Part shown: one piece after another, positions 4,951 through 12,449 of the stretch | Layout: every line of letters begins with the position of its first letter | How positions within the stretch are numbered: position 1 is the stretch's first letter | From: Chlamydiota bacterium | GTDB lineage: Bacteria; Chlamydiota; Chlamydiia; Chlamydiales; SLFE01 | NCBI GenBank assembly: GCA_011065065.1 | Contig: JAAKFL010000036.1 | Span: 1-12,510 of the forward strand | DNA length: 12,510 nt | Reading direction: 5' to 3' | The notes under the pieces: generated by a model | The model's input: the letters and a program-made list of their open reading frames with translations, nothing else | What the model was told of the DNA's origin: nothing | The model's database searches: none | Translations under genes and position numbers: made by a program

Positions 4951-6311
4951 AATTATCTCGACTTTTTATTTTCTTTTATCTCATATCTTTTGGACTCTTT
5001 GCTGATGAACAGGCTTTTATTGTCGATGCAAAAGTTATGGAGTTTGATGCCAATACTCAGCTCCTGAAAGCCAAAGATGTGGTGATTGCCTTCAAGAATG
5101 GTGCCAAATTAATGAGTCACAGTGCTGAGCTGGATTTTGAGTCGTTAAGCGGTGTGATGTCGAGTGGTGAAGATGATGAGTTTGTTGTCTTTACAGGAAT
5201 GATTACTGATAAGAATGAGAAGCCTCGTCCCATCGTAGTGAAGGGGAAAGTGATGATTGTCGAGATTCAAGAAAGCGAAACGAATTCTTCCCAACAGCGT
5301 ATCGAAGTGGTTGCCGAGAAAGATGTTGAAATTTTGTACGATCGAGATTTCACCGCTTATGGAGATCGAGCTGTTTTTCGAAATGAAAAAGTGGACGAAC
5401 TTGATTTCTCCTCACTAACCGATTCTGGAACTTTAACATTAGAAGGGGAAAGCGAAGAGCACCTTTGTCGTGTCGAGCATAAAAATGGAGATGTGATTGA
5501 AGCTTTGCGCATGAGTTTTCTCCCTTTTGAAAACCAGATTGATGGATGGCACGTACACGGATCGATCACTTCCATAGGAAAGCTTCGAGAAGTGATTGTG
5601 AAGTCTGATCATATTTGCTGGTTGCCAAAAGAGAAAGTCATACGATTGGATGGTAAATCTCTTATTTTGGATGAAGAGGTGGGGTCTTTGATGTCCAATG
5701 GTTCCTTAGAAATCATTCGCGAAGGGCCATCTGAGAATGCTCCCATAAAAAAAGTTGTGGCGAAAGGAGAAGTCCGCTTTGACCATAGCGATGAGGAACA
5801 TTCATTGGGTGGTTTTGGAAAAATGGTTTTGGATTACCAAGAAAAGAAATTGGTGATCACAAGCCCAAAAGATAAAAATGGCTTCACATCGCCTTCTCAG
5901 CAGGCTTTTTTTAAAGATTCCGTGGGCAAAATTTACGCCGATTCTTTTGAAATTACATATGAGTTAGAAAAGAATCAGGTAAAACCGATAGATGTTCTCA
6001 TAAAAGGGAATGTACGCATGCAGAATCAGTATATTCCTGATACAACAATAAGAGAAATATTAGAACAATACGCGATTGCTGATGTGGTGAAGTATTCTCC
6101 TTCCACCAACAAAATGATCCTCAAAGCATCCAGGGGAAATCGGGTGTTGTATTACGACAAAACAAAAGGAATTCAGGTAAGTGCTCCTGGTTTGTTTATT
6201 GTCAGAGGATCGAATGACGAGTTTAAAGTTCGTGGGAAGGGAAATGTGCGATTGAAATTCACTCAAAATGAAATCGCAGAACTTCAAAAATACTTCCCCT
6301 TCCTCCAATAA
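4947..6311 (+). CDS. Large LptA/OstA-like exported LPS transport protein (454 aa)
   Basis: It begins with a Sec signal peptide (MKLSRLFIFFYLISFGLFA, cleavage likely before DEQAF). The mature part is made of repeated beta segments of the OstA/LptA type, each with a pattern of strand, short turn and GxV. Examples are VVAEKDVEILYDRDFTAYGD (121-140), KKVVAKGEVRFDH (268-280) with LGGFGKMVLDYQEKKL (287-302), and LIKGNVRMQNQY (351-362). LptA homologues polymerise into the periplasmic bridge that carries LPS to LptD. The protein is about 2.5 times longer than E. coli LptA, so it may hold several LptA-like modules in one chain; alternatives are an N-terminal LptD-like or unrelated OstA-fold protein. 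The GTG start overlaps the preceding stop (GTGA), and GGGG at 4935-4938 may be its ribosome binding site. Confidence 0.65.
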   Translation: MKLSRLFIFFYLISFGLFADEQAFIVDAKVMEFDANTQLLKAKDVVIAFKNGAKLMSHSAELDFESLSGVMSSGEDDEFVVFTGMITDKNEKPRPIVVKGKVMIVEIQESETNSSQQRIEVVAEKDVEILYDRDFTAYGDRAVFRNEKVDELDFSSLTDSGTLTLEGESEEHLCRVEHKNGDVIEALRMSFLPFENQIDGWHVHGSITSIGKLREVIVKSDHICWLPKEKVIRLDGKSLILDEEVGSLMSNGSLEIIREGPSENAPIKKVVAKGEVRFDHSDEEHSLGGFGKMVLDYQEKKLVITSPKDKNGFTSPSQQAFFKDSVGKIYADSFEITYELEKNQVKPIDVLIKGNVRMQNQYIPDTTIREILEQYAIADVVKYSPSTNKMILKASRGNRVLYYDKTKGIQVSAPGLFIVRGSNDEFKVRGKGNVRLKFTQNEIAELQKYFPFLQ

Positions 6312-6327
6312 TTAGAGAAATATAAAA

Positions 6328-6415
6328 ACATCCTGTCCATCCTTATTATCCTATTATCCTGTTCACATGTGCTAAAAAAAACAGGATAAAAGGATAGTAA
6401 GGATGGACAGGATGT
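6328..6415. repeat. Palindrome of the GGAT-core family inside the LPS cluster
   Basis: The arms 6328-6363 and 6380-6415 are complementary over 36 bp with two mismatches. The 16-nt loop contains its own 8-bp palindrome, CACATGTG (6364-6371). The units in the right arm are AACAGGATA, AAAGGATA, GTAAGGATG and GACAGGATG. It begins 16 nt after the stop of the LptA-like gene and separates it from the basic hypothetical gene. The left arm is nearly identical to the arm at 12450-12485. Confidence 0.9.
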
Positions 6416-6530
6416 GGTTATTTCCCGATAGGGGTCCTAAGAGGCTATAAATTTTTTATTTTATTTTCAAAAAAATCTCTTGGTCGTTATGATGCCACTT
6501 TTGTGAATTAATCTGAAAGGAGGTCAATTT

Positions 6531-6860
6531 ATGACAACACCAGTTTCAAATACAGAATATAAAGTATCCCAGGCAGAGATTAGCAAATCACCTCCAAGAA
6601 ACAGAGTTGGTCTTTTGGAGCTTGATTCAAAAAAAATGAATGAAATTATTTTGAATGGGTATGTTAAGGATGAAGCAATTTGCACCTCACCCAGAAGAAC
6701 TGTCCCCCTTTCTCCATCCAGATTATTCCAATCTGCAGAGGTCAAAACTTTTCAACGGAGTCGTTCTCGGTCAGCACCACAGAAGAAGCCGCCAGGAAAA
6801 AAGAGGTCAGGTTCTTCAAGAATGCGTAGAAATAAACAATTGACAAAGAAGGGCTTATAA
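6531..6860 (+). CDS. Hypothetical basic protein (109 aa)
   Basis: The family is not recognised. Start selection is firm: a near-perfect ribosome binding site, AAAGGAGGT (6516-6524), lies 6 nt before the ATG. Residues 1-65 are of mixed composition, with a possible short amphipathic helix (LLELDSKKMNEIILNGYV, about 28-45). Residues from about 73 to the end are extremely basic and Ser/Pro-rich, with RSRSRS and KKPPGKKRSGSSRMRRNK patterns, and look disordered and nucleic-acid-binding. There is no signal peptide or membrane segment. TATGAT at 6488-6493 with a poor -35 (TTTCAA, 6465-6470) could be a promoter. It lies between the LptA-like gene and lptB, only 28 bp before lptB, so it is probably co-transcribed with lptB. 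It could be a secreted effector or a chromatin- or ribosome-associated protein; neither can be shown. Confidence 0.7.
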   Translation: MTTPVSNTEYKVSQAEISKSPPRNRVGLLELDSKKMNEIILNGYVKDEAICTSPRRTVPLSPSRLFQSAEVKTFQRSRSRSAPQKKPPGKKRSGSSRMRRNKQLTKKGL

Positions 6861-6888
6861 CTCTTCTTATTCATAGCCATCAAATGCC

Positions 6889-7656
6889 ATGATGAGTATA
6901 ATGGCAGTTATGACAGGTCAGACCTCAAAAAAACGTAAATGCTTGGAAGTTCGCAACTTAGAGAAAACCTATGGGGGTCGAAAAGTTGTGAATGGTCTTT
7001 CTTTTTACGTGGAACCCGGTGAGGTTGTGGGACTTTTGGGTCCGAATGGTGCGGGGAAGACCACGGCCTTTTACATGACGGTAGGATTGATCCGGCCCGA
7101 TGGGGGACAGGTCTTATTCAATCAAAAAGACGTCACAAAGTCTCCCATTCACTTACGGGCTCAGATGGGGATGGGTTATTTATCTCAGGAGCCTTCAGTA
7201 TTTCGGAGCTTAACAGTTGAAGAGAACATTCTTTGTATTTTAGAAAATCTTAATCTGACAAAAATTCAGAGAATGCAGAGATTGGAGGAGCTGTTAGCGG
7301 AGCTCCATCTTGAATCATTGGCCAAGAAGAAGGCGGGAGCTCTTTCTGGAGGAGAAAGGCGTCGTCTTGAGATCACTCGGGCTATGATCACGAATCCGAC
7401 ATTTCTTTTACTTGACGAGCCGTTCGCTAACATTGACCCGATCTCGGTGAATGAGTTAAAGGAGATGATTACTCATCTCTCTCAGAAAAATATCAGCATT
7501 TTGATTACTGATCACAATGCACGAGAAATTTTTTCAATTGTTCATCGTAGTTACTTGATTAGTGAGGGAAAGGTGATGAGCACAGGAACAGTGGATGCTT
7601 TGATCAATAATGAGGAAGTGCGTCGCACGTATCTCGGGGAAAGCTTCCGTCTTTAA
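6889..7656 (+). CDS. lptB: LPS export ABC transporter ATP-binding protein (255 aa)
   Basis: LptB is the cytoplasmic ATPase that powers extraction of LPS from the inner membrane with LptF and LptG. All ABC motifs are intact: Walker A GPNGAGKTT (51-59), Q-loop Gln100 (YLSQEP), signature LSGGERRR (152-159), Walker B FLLLDEP (172-178) and switch His209 (ITDHN). The family-typical text GLLGPNGAGKTTAFYM, IHLRA and TDHNARE separates it from generic importer ATPases. There are four possible ATG starts (6889, 6892, 6901, 6910) and none has a good ribosome binding site; the homologous region begins near residue 18, so the first 10-17 residues are uncertain. lptF and lptG are not in the window. It follows the basic hypothetical gene by 28 bp and ends before a large palindromic element. 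Confidence 0.93.
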   Translation: MMSIMAVMTGQTSKKRKCLEVRNLEKTYGGRKVVNGLSFYVEPGEVVGLLGPNGAGKTTAFYMTVGLIRPDGGQVLFNQKDVTKSPIHLRAQMGMGYLSQEPSVFRSLTVEENILCILENLNLTKIQRMQRLEELLAELHLESLAKKKAGALSGGERRRLEITRAMITNPTFLLLDEPFANIDPISVNELKEMITHLSQKNISILITDHNAREIFSIVHRSYLISEGKVMSTGTVDALINNEEVRRTYLGESFRL

Positions 7657-7678
7657 GCCGCAGATTTAGTTGGACAGG

Positions 7679-7913
7679 CTTTGTAAATTTTAACGCAAAG
7701 AAGCAAAGGCGCAAAGAAGTTCATGCATGACTTGGACCAGAGGTCCATGCGCTTTTTCGACCCAAATTGATGCCCGTGATTTGAGCCTTGAAAAAGGCTC
7801 AAATCACGGGCATCAATTTGGGTCGAAAAGTCCTCGATCGCGTTGCGATCATAGCATGTAAAATAATCTTTGCGCCTTTGTGTCTTTGCTTCTTTGCGTT
7901 AAAATTTACAAAG
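7679..7913. repeat. 235-bp composite multi-hairpin element, GCAAAG-core outer arms
   Basis: The outer arms (7679-7717 and 7867-7913) pair along their whole length, except that the right arm has one extra 8-nt unit (an ACACAAAG-type unit on the other strand). Between them lie three separate perfect hairpins: 7733-7738 with 7742-7747; a 36-bp stem, 7754-7789 with 7794-7829, closed by a GAAA loop; and 7836-7841 with 7845-7850. The 10-bp palindrome TCATGCATGA (7721-7730) lies just inside the left arm. Single-stranded, the element would form a cloverleaf-like junction. It fills the space between the converging lptB and ndk units and has no coding capacity. Confidence 0.9.
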
Positions 7914-7936
7914 TCACGTTGCAAGGTGAAATGTTT

Positions 7937-8401
7937 CTAATGAATTTCATGAGGACCGAAGAAGAACTGAATCTCCTCTTTCGCTGTCGCCTCGGAATCA
8001 GATCCGTGAACCGCGTTTTCTCCGATTGAATTTCCATATTTCCATCGAATCGTCCCTTCAGTCGCCTTTTTGGGGTCGGTCGCCCCCATAAGCTCTCGAT
8101 TCTTCGAAATGGCTTTATCTCCGTCTAAAACCACTACGACGACAGGGCTAGATGACATGAATGTTGTCAATTCCTCAAAGAAAGGACGCTCCTTGTGAAC
8201 CTCATAAAACTGTCCCGCTTGTTCGGGAGTGAGTTGGACCATTTTTAAAGCGACAATCTTCAATCCACCATCTTCATAATGCGCAAGAATATCCCCGATA
8301 TTGTTCCCCTTCACAGCATCAGGCTTGATGATACTTAAAGTTTGCTCTGCTGAAACAGAACCTGTGAATAGGATAAGAGCTGTTAGGAAATATCGAATCA
8401 T
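7937..8401 (-). CDS. Nucleoside diphosphate kinase paralogue with Sec signal peptide (154 aa)
   Basis: This is a second Ndk, differing from its neighbour by an N-terminal signal peptide: MIRYFLTALILFTGSVSA, with cleavage expected after Ala18 (V-S-A). The mature chain starts EQTLSIIKPDAV, identical over these 12 residues to residues 4-15 of the cytoplasmic copy. All catalytic and nucleotide-binding residues of the family appear kept: Lys26, Tyr66, Arg102, Thr108, Arg119, Asn129 and the phospho-accepting His132 in NAVHGSD. It therefore looks like an active enzyme sent to the periplasm or beyond. It overlaps the first ndk by 4 nt (ATGA), with GAAAGGG 7 nt upstream as ribosome binding site, so it is translated from the same mRNA. 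A pseudogene or a chance hydrophobic extension is unlikely. Localisation is inferred from sequence only. Confidence 0.9.
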   Translation of the reverse strand: MIRYFLTALILFTGSVSAEQTLSIIKPDAVKGNNIGDILAHYEDGGLKIVALKMVQLTPEQAGQFYEVHKERPFFEELTTFMSSSPVVVVVLDGDKAISKNRELMGATDPKKATEGTIRWKYGNSIGENAVHGSDSEATAKEEIQFFFGPHEIH

Positions 8402-8832
8402 GAGCGCACCCTTTCTAGAATATCTGCAGGCTTGAAGAAATAATTAATTTCAAATCGTGCAGTTTCCGGAGCATCAGATCCATGGACAGCATTTTCATCA
8501 ATAGTCTTAGCAAAGTCAGCTCGGATTGTGCCAGGGGCCGCATCTTGAGGGTTTGTGGCTCCCATGACGTCACGGTTTTTAGAAATCGCGTTTTCTCCTT
8601 CCAAAACCATAATCATCACAGGACCAGAAATCATGAAGGTGACAAGGTCATTAAAAAAGGAACGCTCTTTGTGAACAGCATAAAAGCCTTCGGCGTCACT
8701 TTTTGAAAGGTGTTTCATTTTTGCCGCAACGATTTTGAGGCCACTTTTTTCAAATCGACTGATAATATCGCCGATGTGGTTTTTACCAACGGCATCAGGT
8801 TTAATGATAGAAAGTGTTTGTTCGGTTGCCAT
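8398..8832 (-). CDS. ndk: Nucleoside diphosphate kinase, cytoplasmic (144 aa)
   Basis: Ndk transfers the gamma-phosphate of ATP to nucleoside diphosphates through a phospho-histidine and so balances the NTP and dNTP pools. The length (144 aa) is standard. Key residues are Lys11 (IIKPDAV), Tyr51, Arg87 (KNRDVMG), Thr93, Arg104 (GTIRADF), Asn114 and catalytic His117 (NAVHGSDAPETA). There is no signal sequence. The start at 8832 has AAAGGAG 9 nt upstream. It is the first gene of a two-gene minus-strand unit behind a near-consensus promoter (8864-8892), and the second gene is an exported paralogue that overlaps it by 4 nt. Confidence 0.97.
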   Translation of the reverse strand: MATEQTLSIIKPDAVGKNHIGDIISRFEKSGLKIVAAKMKHLSKSDAEGFYAVHKERSFFNDLVTFMISGPVMIMVLEGENAISKNRDVMGATNPQDAAPGTIRADFAKTIDENAVHGSDAPETARFEINYFFKPADILERVRS

Positions 8833-8863
8833 ATTGATTTACTCCTTTGGTTATGAGTTGATT

Positions 8864-8892
8864 ATGATAACAGGAAAATTCTTTCTTGTCAA
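8864..8892 (-). promoter_or_regulatory. Near-consensus promoter of the two ndk genes
   Basis: On the minus strand a perfect TTGACA (8892-8887) and TATCAT (8869-8864) are separated by exactly 17 bp, about 32 bp upstream of the ndk start codon. It is the strongest -35 in the window and suggests constitutive, substantial expression of both kinases. Confidence 0.8.
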
Positions 8893-8904
8893 AACAACTT
8901 CTTA

Positions 8905-8933
8905 TTGAGTTTTGGATCTATTTCTGCTAACCT
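8905..8933 (+). promoter_or_regulatory. Possible promoter for pheT
   Basis: TTGAGT (8905-8910) and TAACCT (8928-8933) are separated by 17 bp in the 134-bp gap between the divergent ndk and pheT genes. The -10 is poor, so this is tentative. No other candidate in the gap is better. Confidence 0.35.
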
Positions 8934-8966
8934 AATTAAGAAAAAACCCAATAGAAAAATATCTTT

Positions 8967-11369
8967 ATGAAAGTTCCTCTCTCCTGGTTAAAAGATTATA
9001 TTGCTATCGAGCAGTCACCATCTGAAATTTCAGAAATATTGACAATGTTAGGTCTTGAAGTTGAGGCCATTGAAAGCTTTAGCCCCTCGTTCACAGATGT
9101 TGTTGTCGGGAAGGTGGTTGGATCGGAAAAGCATCCGGATGCGGATCAGCTCCAAATTGCCTCTGTTTCCGACGGAGAACAAGTGTACCAAGTAGTCTGT
9201 GCAGCTCCGAATTGCCGCGAAGGGTTGGTAACAGCTTTTTGTCGTATAGGTGGTAGCTTAGAAGAAGAGGATGGAAAATCCTTTCACGTGAAAAAGGCTA
9301 AGATTCGAGGTGTGGAATCTTTTGGGATGCTCTGTTCCGGAAAAGAGCTTAGGGTTTCAGAGGACTACAATCGGATCTTAGAGCTCCCCGACAACTTTGC
9401 AGTGGGTTCAGATCTGACGGAGTTTTATTCCGATGATATTCTTGATATTGCGATCACTCCCAATCTTGGCCATTGCGCGAGTATGCTTGGGGTGGCCCGA
9501 GAATTATCAGCAGCTTTGGGTCTTCCCCATACGCGACCTGAAGGCCACGTGAAAGAAAATTCAGCGCAGAAGATTCAAGATCTCGCAACCGTTAAGGTTC
9601 ACGATGTGGATTTATGTCCACGATATGCTTGTCGTGTGATTGAAGGAGTCAAAGTAAGGCCTTCTCCGATGTGGCTTCAACAAAAATTGACTCATGCCGG
9701 TATTCGTCCTGTGAACAATATTGTGGATGTGACGAATTTCGTTTTGATGGAAACAGGGCATCCTTTGCATGCATTTGATTTTGATCGATTAGAAGGAGGT
9801 CAAATCCACGTCAGGAAGGCTGATGCGGGTGAGAAAATTAAAACTTTAGACGGAAAAAAACGAACGCTTTGCGAGGGATTTCTGTTAATTTGCGATCAGT
9901 CAAGACCCGTTGCTCTAGCAGGTGTGATGGGCGGAGAAGAGACAGAAGTTTCTGAGAAGACTGTGAATATTCTTTTAGAGTCGGCCTACTTTGATCCTGG
10001 AACAATTCGGAAAGCCAGCAAGCATTATGGTTTGTCATCTGATGCATCGAGACGTTTTGAAAGGGGATGTGATCCCAATCAAGTGATCTTATCTTTAGAA
10101 AGGGCGACTTCGATCATTCAAGAAATTGCAGGGGGTTCTGCATGTAAAGGAATCATTGATGTCAAACAATCTGAGTTTGAGCCGCAAAGGATTCCTTGTC
10201 GCGTTGCGAGAACGAATGAAATCTTGGGGATTCAATTGAGTCCTGGGGAAATCGAAGAGGTCTTTAAGAGACTAGGGTTTCATTATACATGGACAGGTGC
10301 CGAAATTTTGAATGTGGAAGTCCCGACATATCGAGCCGATGTTTCTGGTGAGATCGATTTGATTGAAGAGGTGGCCCGAATTTATGGCTACGATAAGATA
10401 CCGAAAGAGTTGGCTTTATACTGCATGTCGCAGGCTCCTCATTCCCCCATCTTCCTTTTCGAAAGACTGGTTCGTGAGAGGATAGTTGCAGAGGGGCTTC
10501 AAGAGATACTCACCTGCGATCTTATCAGTCCGACTCAAGTCGCACTTGTTGAAGATGACGTGATTCCGAAAGAGTTTGTGATCAAAGTGATGAACCCTAC
10601 TTCGATTGACCAGTCTGTTCTGCGCCCCTCATTGATGCCGGGTATGCTGCAGGTGGTCAAATATAACTTGGATCGACAGATTCAAAATCTCAGTCTTTTT
10701 GAAATTGGGCGCATTCATTTTCATGAAGAGGAACAGTATAAAGAGCAATCGGTTGCCGGGATTATGATGACCGGAGATGTTCGTCCTCATCATTGCGAAG
10801 AGAAAACACGAGAAGTTGATTTTTATGACTTAAAGGGAATTTTGGAAAATATCATGCGCTCCCTTTTAGTAGGACCGTGTGATTTTAAGACAAGTGATCT
10901 TCACATCTTTCACCCCGGTCGTCAAGCGTCGTTGATTGTGGAAGGAGTTGTTGTCGCCACGTTAGGTGAGTTGCACCCATCGATTACCCGATTGCTGGAC
11001 ATCAATCAAAGAGTTTATTATGCGGAGTTCAATCTCCATGACCTGATGCAGGTGAGGAGAACTCAGACCAAAATGGAAAGCATTCCGCAGTTTCCATGTT
11101 CTGTCCGTGACTGGACGGTGACGATGGTGGAGGAAGAGCCTGTTGAAAGTGTCTTCAAGGCAGTGCGAAGTCTTGACTCAAAACTTCTAGAAGACGTTCA
11201 GCTTATCGTGATTTACCGCAGTGATCGTATCGGAGGTAACCTCAAAAATGTGACATTCCGTTTTGTGTACCGTGATACCAAGAAGACCGTGTCTCAAGAG
11301 GAGGTGGACAGAGAACATTCTCGACTGACTCAAGAAACATCAAAGTTATTAGGCAAGGCCGTGATTTAA
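8967..11369 (+). CDS. pheT: Phenylalanyl-tRNA synthetase beta subunit (800 aa)
   Basis: PheT forms the alpha2-beta2 synthetase with PheS (not in the window) and charges tRNA-Phe in the cytoplasm. The N-terminus MKVPLSWLKDYI is typical. An EMAP-II/OB-fold tRNA-binding domain follows (about 40-150, with GSEKHPDADQLQ at 52-63). Then come the B3/B4 editing domain (about 205-390), containing RPVNNIVDVTNFVLMETGHP (247-266) and HAFDFDRL, the B5 domain (about 400-475, ending EVARIYGYDKIP), the catalytic-like core (about 490-690, MNPTS and LRPSLMPGML) and a C-terminal ferredoxin-fold anticodon-binding domain (about 705-800, beginning near the QFPCSVRDWT stretch). The length is normal for the bacterial beta subunit. 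The ribosome binding site before the ATG is poor. A lipoprotein gene follows after 15 bp, an arrangement I recall also after pheT in Chlamydia. Confidence 0.98.
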   Translation: MKVPLSWLKDYIAIEQSPSEISEILTMLGLEVEAIESFSPSFTDVVVGKVVGSEKHPDADQLQIASVSDGEQVYQVVCAAPNCREGLVTAFCRIGGSLEEEDGKSFHVKKAKIRGVESFGMLCSGKELRVSEDYNRILELPDNFAVGSDLTEFYSDDILDIAITPNLGHCASMLGVARELSAALGLPHTRPEGHVKENSAQKIQDLATVKVHDVDLCPRYACRVIEGVKVRPSPMWLQQKLTHAGIRPVNNIVDVTNFVLMETGHPLHAFDFDRLEGGQIHVRKADAGEKIKTLDGKKRTLCEGFLLICDQSRPVALAGVMGGEETEVSEKTVNILLESAYFDPGTIRKASKHYGLSSDASRRFERGCDPNQVILSLERATSIIQEIAGGSACKGIIDVKQSEFEPQRIPCRVARTNEILGIQLSPGEIEEVFKRLGFHYTWTGAEILNVEVPTYRADVSGEIDLIEEVARIYGYDKIPKELALYCMSQAPHSPIFLFERLVRERIVAEGLQEILTCDLISPTQVALVEDDVIPKEFVIKVMNPTSIDQSVLRPSLMPGMLQVVKYNLDRQIQNLSLFEIGRIHFHEEEQYKEQSVAGIMMTGDVRPHHCEEKTREVDFYDLKGILENIMRSLLVGPCDFKTSDLHIFHPGRQASLIVEGVVVATLGELHPSITRLLDINQRVYYAEFNLHDLMQVRRTQTKMESIPQFPCSVRDWTVTMVEEEPVESVFKAVRSLDSKLLEDVQLIVIYRSDRIGGNLKNVTFRFVYRDTKKTVSQEEVDREHSRLTQETSKLLGKAVI

Positions 11370-11384
11370 CCTTAGAGGAAACTT

Positions 11385-12341
11385 ATGAAAAATACTTCAA
11401 TTTTTTTTGCAGGATTGATTGTCTTGGGCTTGACATCTTGTGGATCACCCAACCAGGGTGACATTGTTAAGCAAAAATATGTCCATAAATATGGACTTGA
11501 GATCCCTTCTGATGATTGGTCATCAAGGGGAGAAGATGGGATTGTGATTTCCACATTAGCGAGTGGCGTGACAGTTTCCAACGCTTATGTTCATGGAACG
11601 CTTCATGGCGAAACGACTCACACTTTTCCATACAGCGATATCATTGAAAAAGTCGATAATTACGAAAATGGACATCTTGCGAAGCAGACCTTTAACAATG
11701 AAAATGGTTGGCCGCGTGAAGAAATTCGATATTTAGCTGGAAATCGTACCGAAAAGACAAAATGGTATGAAAACTCTGCTCCTCAAAGCGTTGAGATGTA
11801 TGAGGGAAGAAGCCTGGTCTCCGGTGAGTACTACACTTCAAACAACCAGCTTGAGTCCCGTGTTGATAAAGGTGAAGGAATGAGAATCGTCCGCGATTTT
11901 TATGGAACTCATAAGCGAAATGAGCAAATTGCTCATGGCAATGTGGTTCTCGTATTGAATTATCATCCCAATCAAGTCTTGGAAAGTGAGACTCCTTATA
12001 CCAACGGAGTGATCGAAGGGACTCGTCAAACATTTTATCCTTCAGGAGAGCCGAAGACATCTGAAAGTTGGATTGCTGGCAAGCAGCATGGATTGGCAGT
12101 GACCTATAAGAATGGTTTTGTTTGGATGGAAACTCCTTTCGTCGATGGACACAGAGAGGGTGTAGAAAAGATTTACCGCCATGGAAATGAAATTGTGGAA
12201 GAAATTACTTGGTTCGAAGGGAAAAAGCATGGACCGCACCGACGGTATTTTGATGATATTGTGAAAACCGAGTGGTATTATCGCGATAGCATCATGCCGA
12301 AGGGAAAGCGTGATCAGTTCATGACCCACGGCCACGAATAA
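11385..12341 (+). CDS. Putative lipoprotein with YwqK/MORN-like repeats (318 aa)
   Basis: The N-terminus carries a lipoprotein signal peptide with a lipobox LTSC (16-19), so Cys19 is the expected lipidated residue and the protein is anchored to a membrane on the periplasmic side. From about residue 90 to 300 it has degenerate repeats of about 22 residues with the pattern Y-x-NG-x-x-(E/H)G-x-x-x-x-Y/F. Examples are NGVIEGTRQTFYPSGEPK (208-224), AGKQHGLAVTYKNG (231-244), DGHREGVEKIYRHGNE (254-269) and EGKKHGPHRRYFDD (278-291). This is the repeat type of the YwqK/COG2849 family, related to MORN repeats, with no firmly known function. The ATG at 11385 has GAGG (11375-11378) upstream. It follows pheT by 15 bp and probably shares its transcript, but no functional link to PheT is implied. 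Confidence 0.85.
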   Translation: MKNTSIFFAGLIVLGLTSCGSPNQGDIVKQKYVHKYGLEIPSDDWSSRGEDGIVISTLASGVTVSNAYVHGTLHGETTHTFPYSDIIEKVDNYENGHLAKQTFNNENGWPREEIRYLAGNRTEKTKWYENSAPQSVEMYEGRSLVSGEYYTSNNQLESRVDKGEGMRIVRDFYGTHKRNEQIAHGNVVLVLNYHPNQVLESETPYTNGVIEGTRQTFYPSGEPKTSESWIAGKQHGLAVTYKNGFVWMETPFVDGHREGVEKIYRHGNEIVEEITWFEGKKHGPHRRYFDDIVKTEWYYRDSIMPKGKRDQFMTHGHE

Positions 12342-12409
12342 TTAGGACGATTTTAACGCAAAGAAGCAAAGACACAAAGACGCAAAGTTTGTGTCTTTGC
12401 TTCTCCTAA
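12342..12409. repeat. Truncated GCAAAG-core palindrome after the lipoprotein gene
   Basis: A 16-bp stem (12363-12378 with 12388-12403) surrounds a 9-nt loop, GACGCAAAG. The left side continues outward as TTAGGACGATTTTAACGCAAA, and TCCTAA (12404-12409) is the complement of TTAGGA (12342-12347). The expected right-hand partner of the intervening segment (about 15 nt) is missing, as if deleted. It starts directly after the stop codon and could still act as a terminator. Confidence 0.8.
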
Positions 12410-12449
12410 ATAACAAAATTACAAGTTACTTATTGTAAACTATTTAAAA

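Noticed and set aside
7679..7913. Riboswitch or known structured RNA
   Set aside because: It lies between the 3' ends of convergent genes, not in a leader, and matches no riboswitch class I know; its stems are perfect inverted repeats rather than a conserved aptamer.
7937..8401. Second ndk as a decaying pseudogene
   Set aside because: The frame is intact, all catalytic residues are kept, a good ribosome binding site is present, and the extension has ordered n-, h- and c-regions of a signal peptide.
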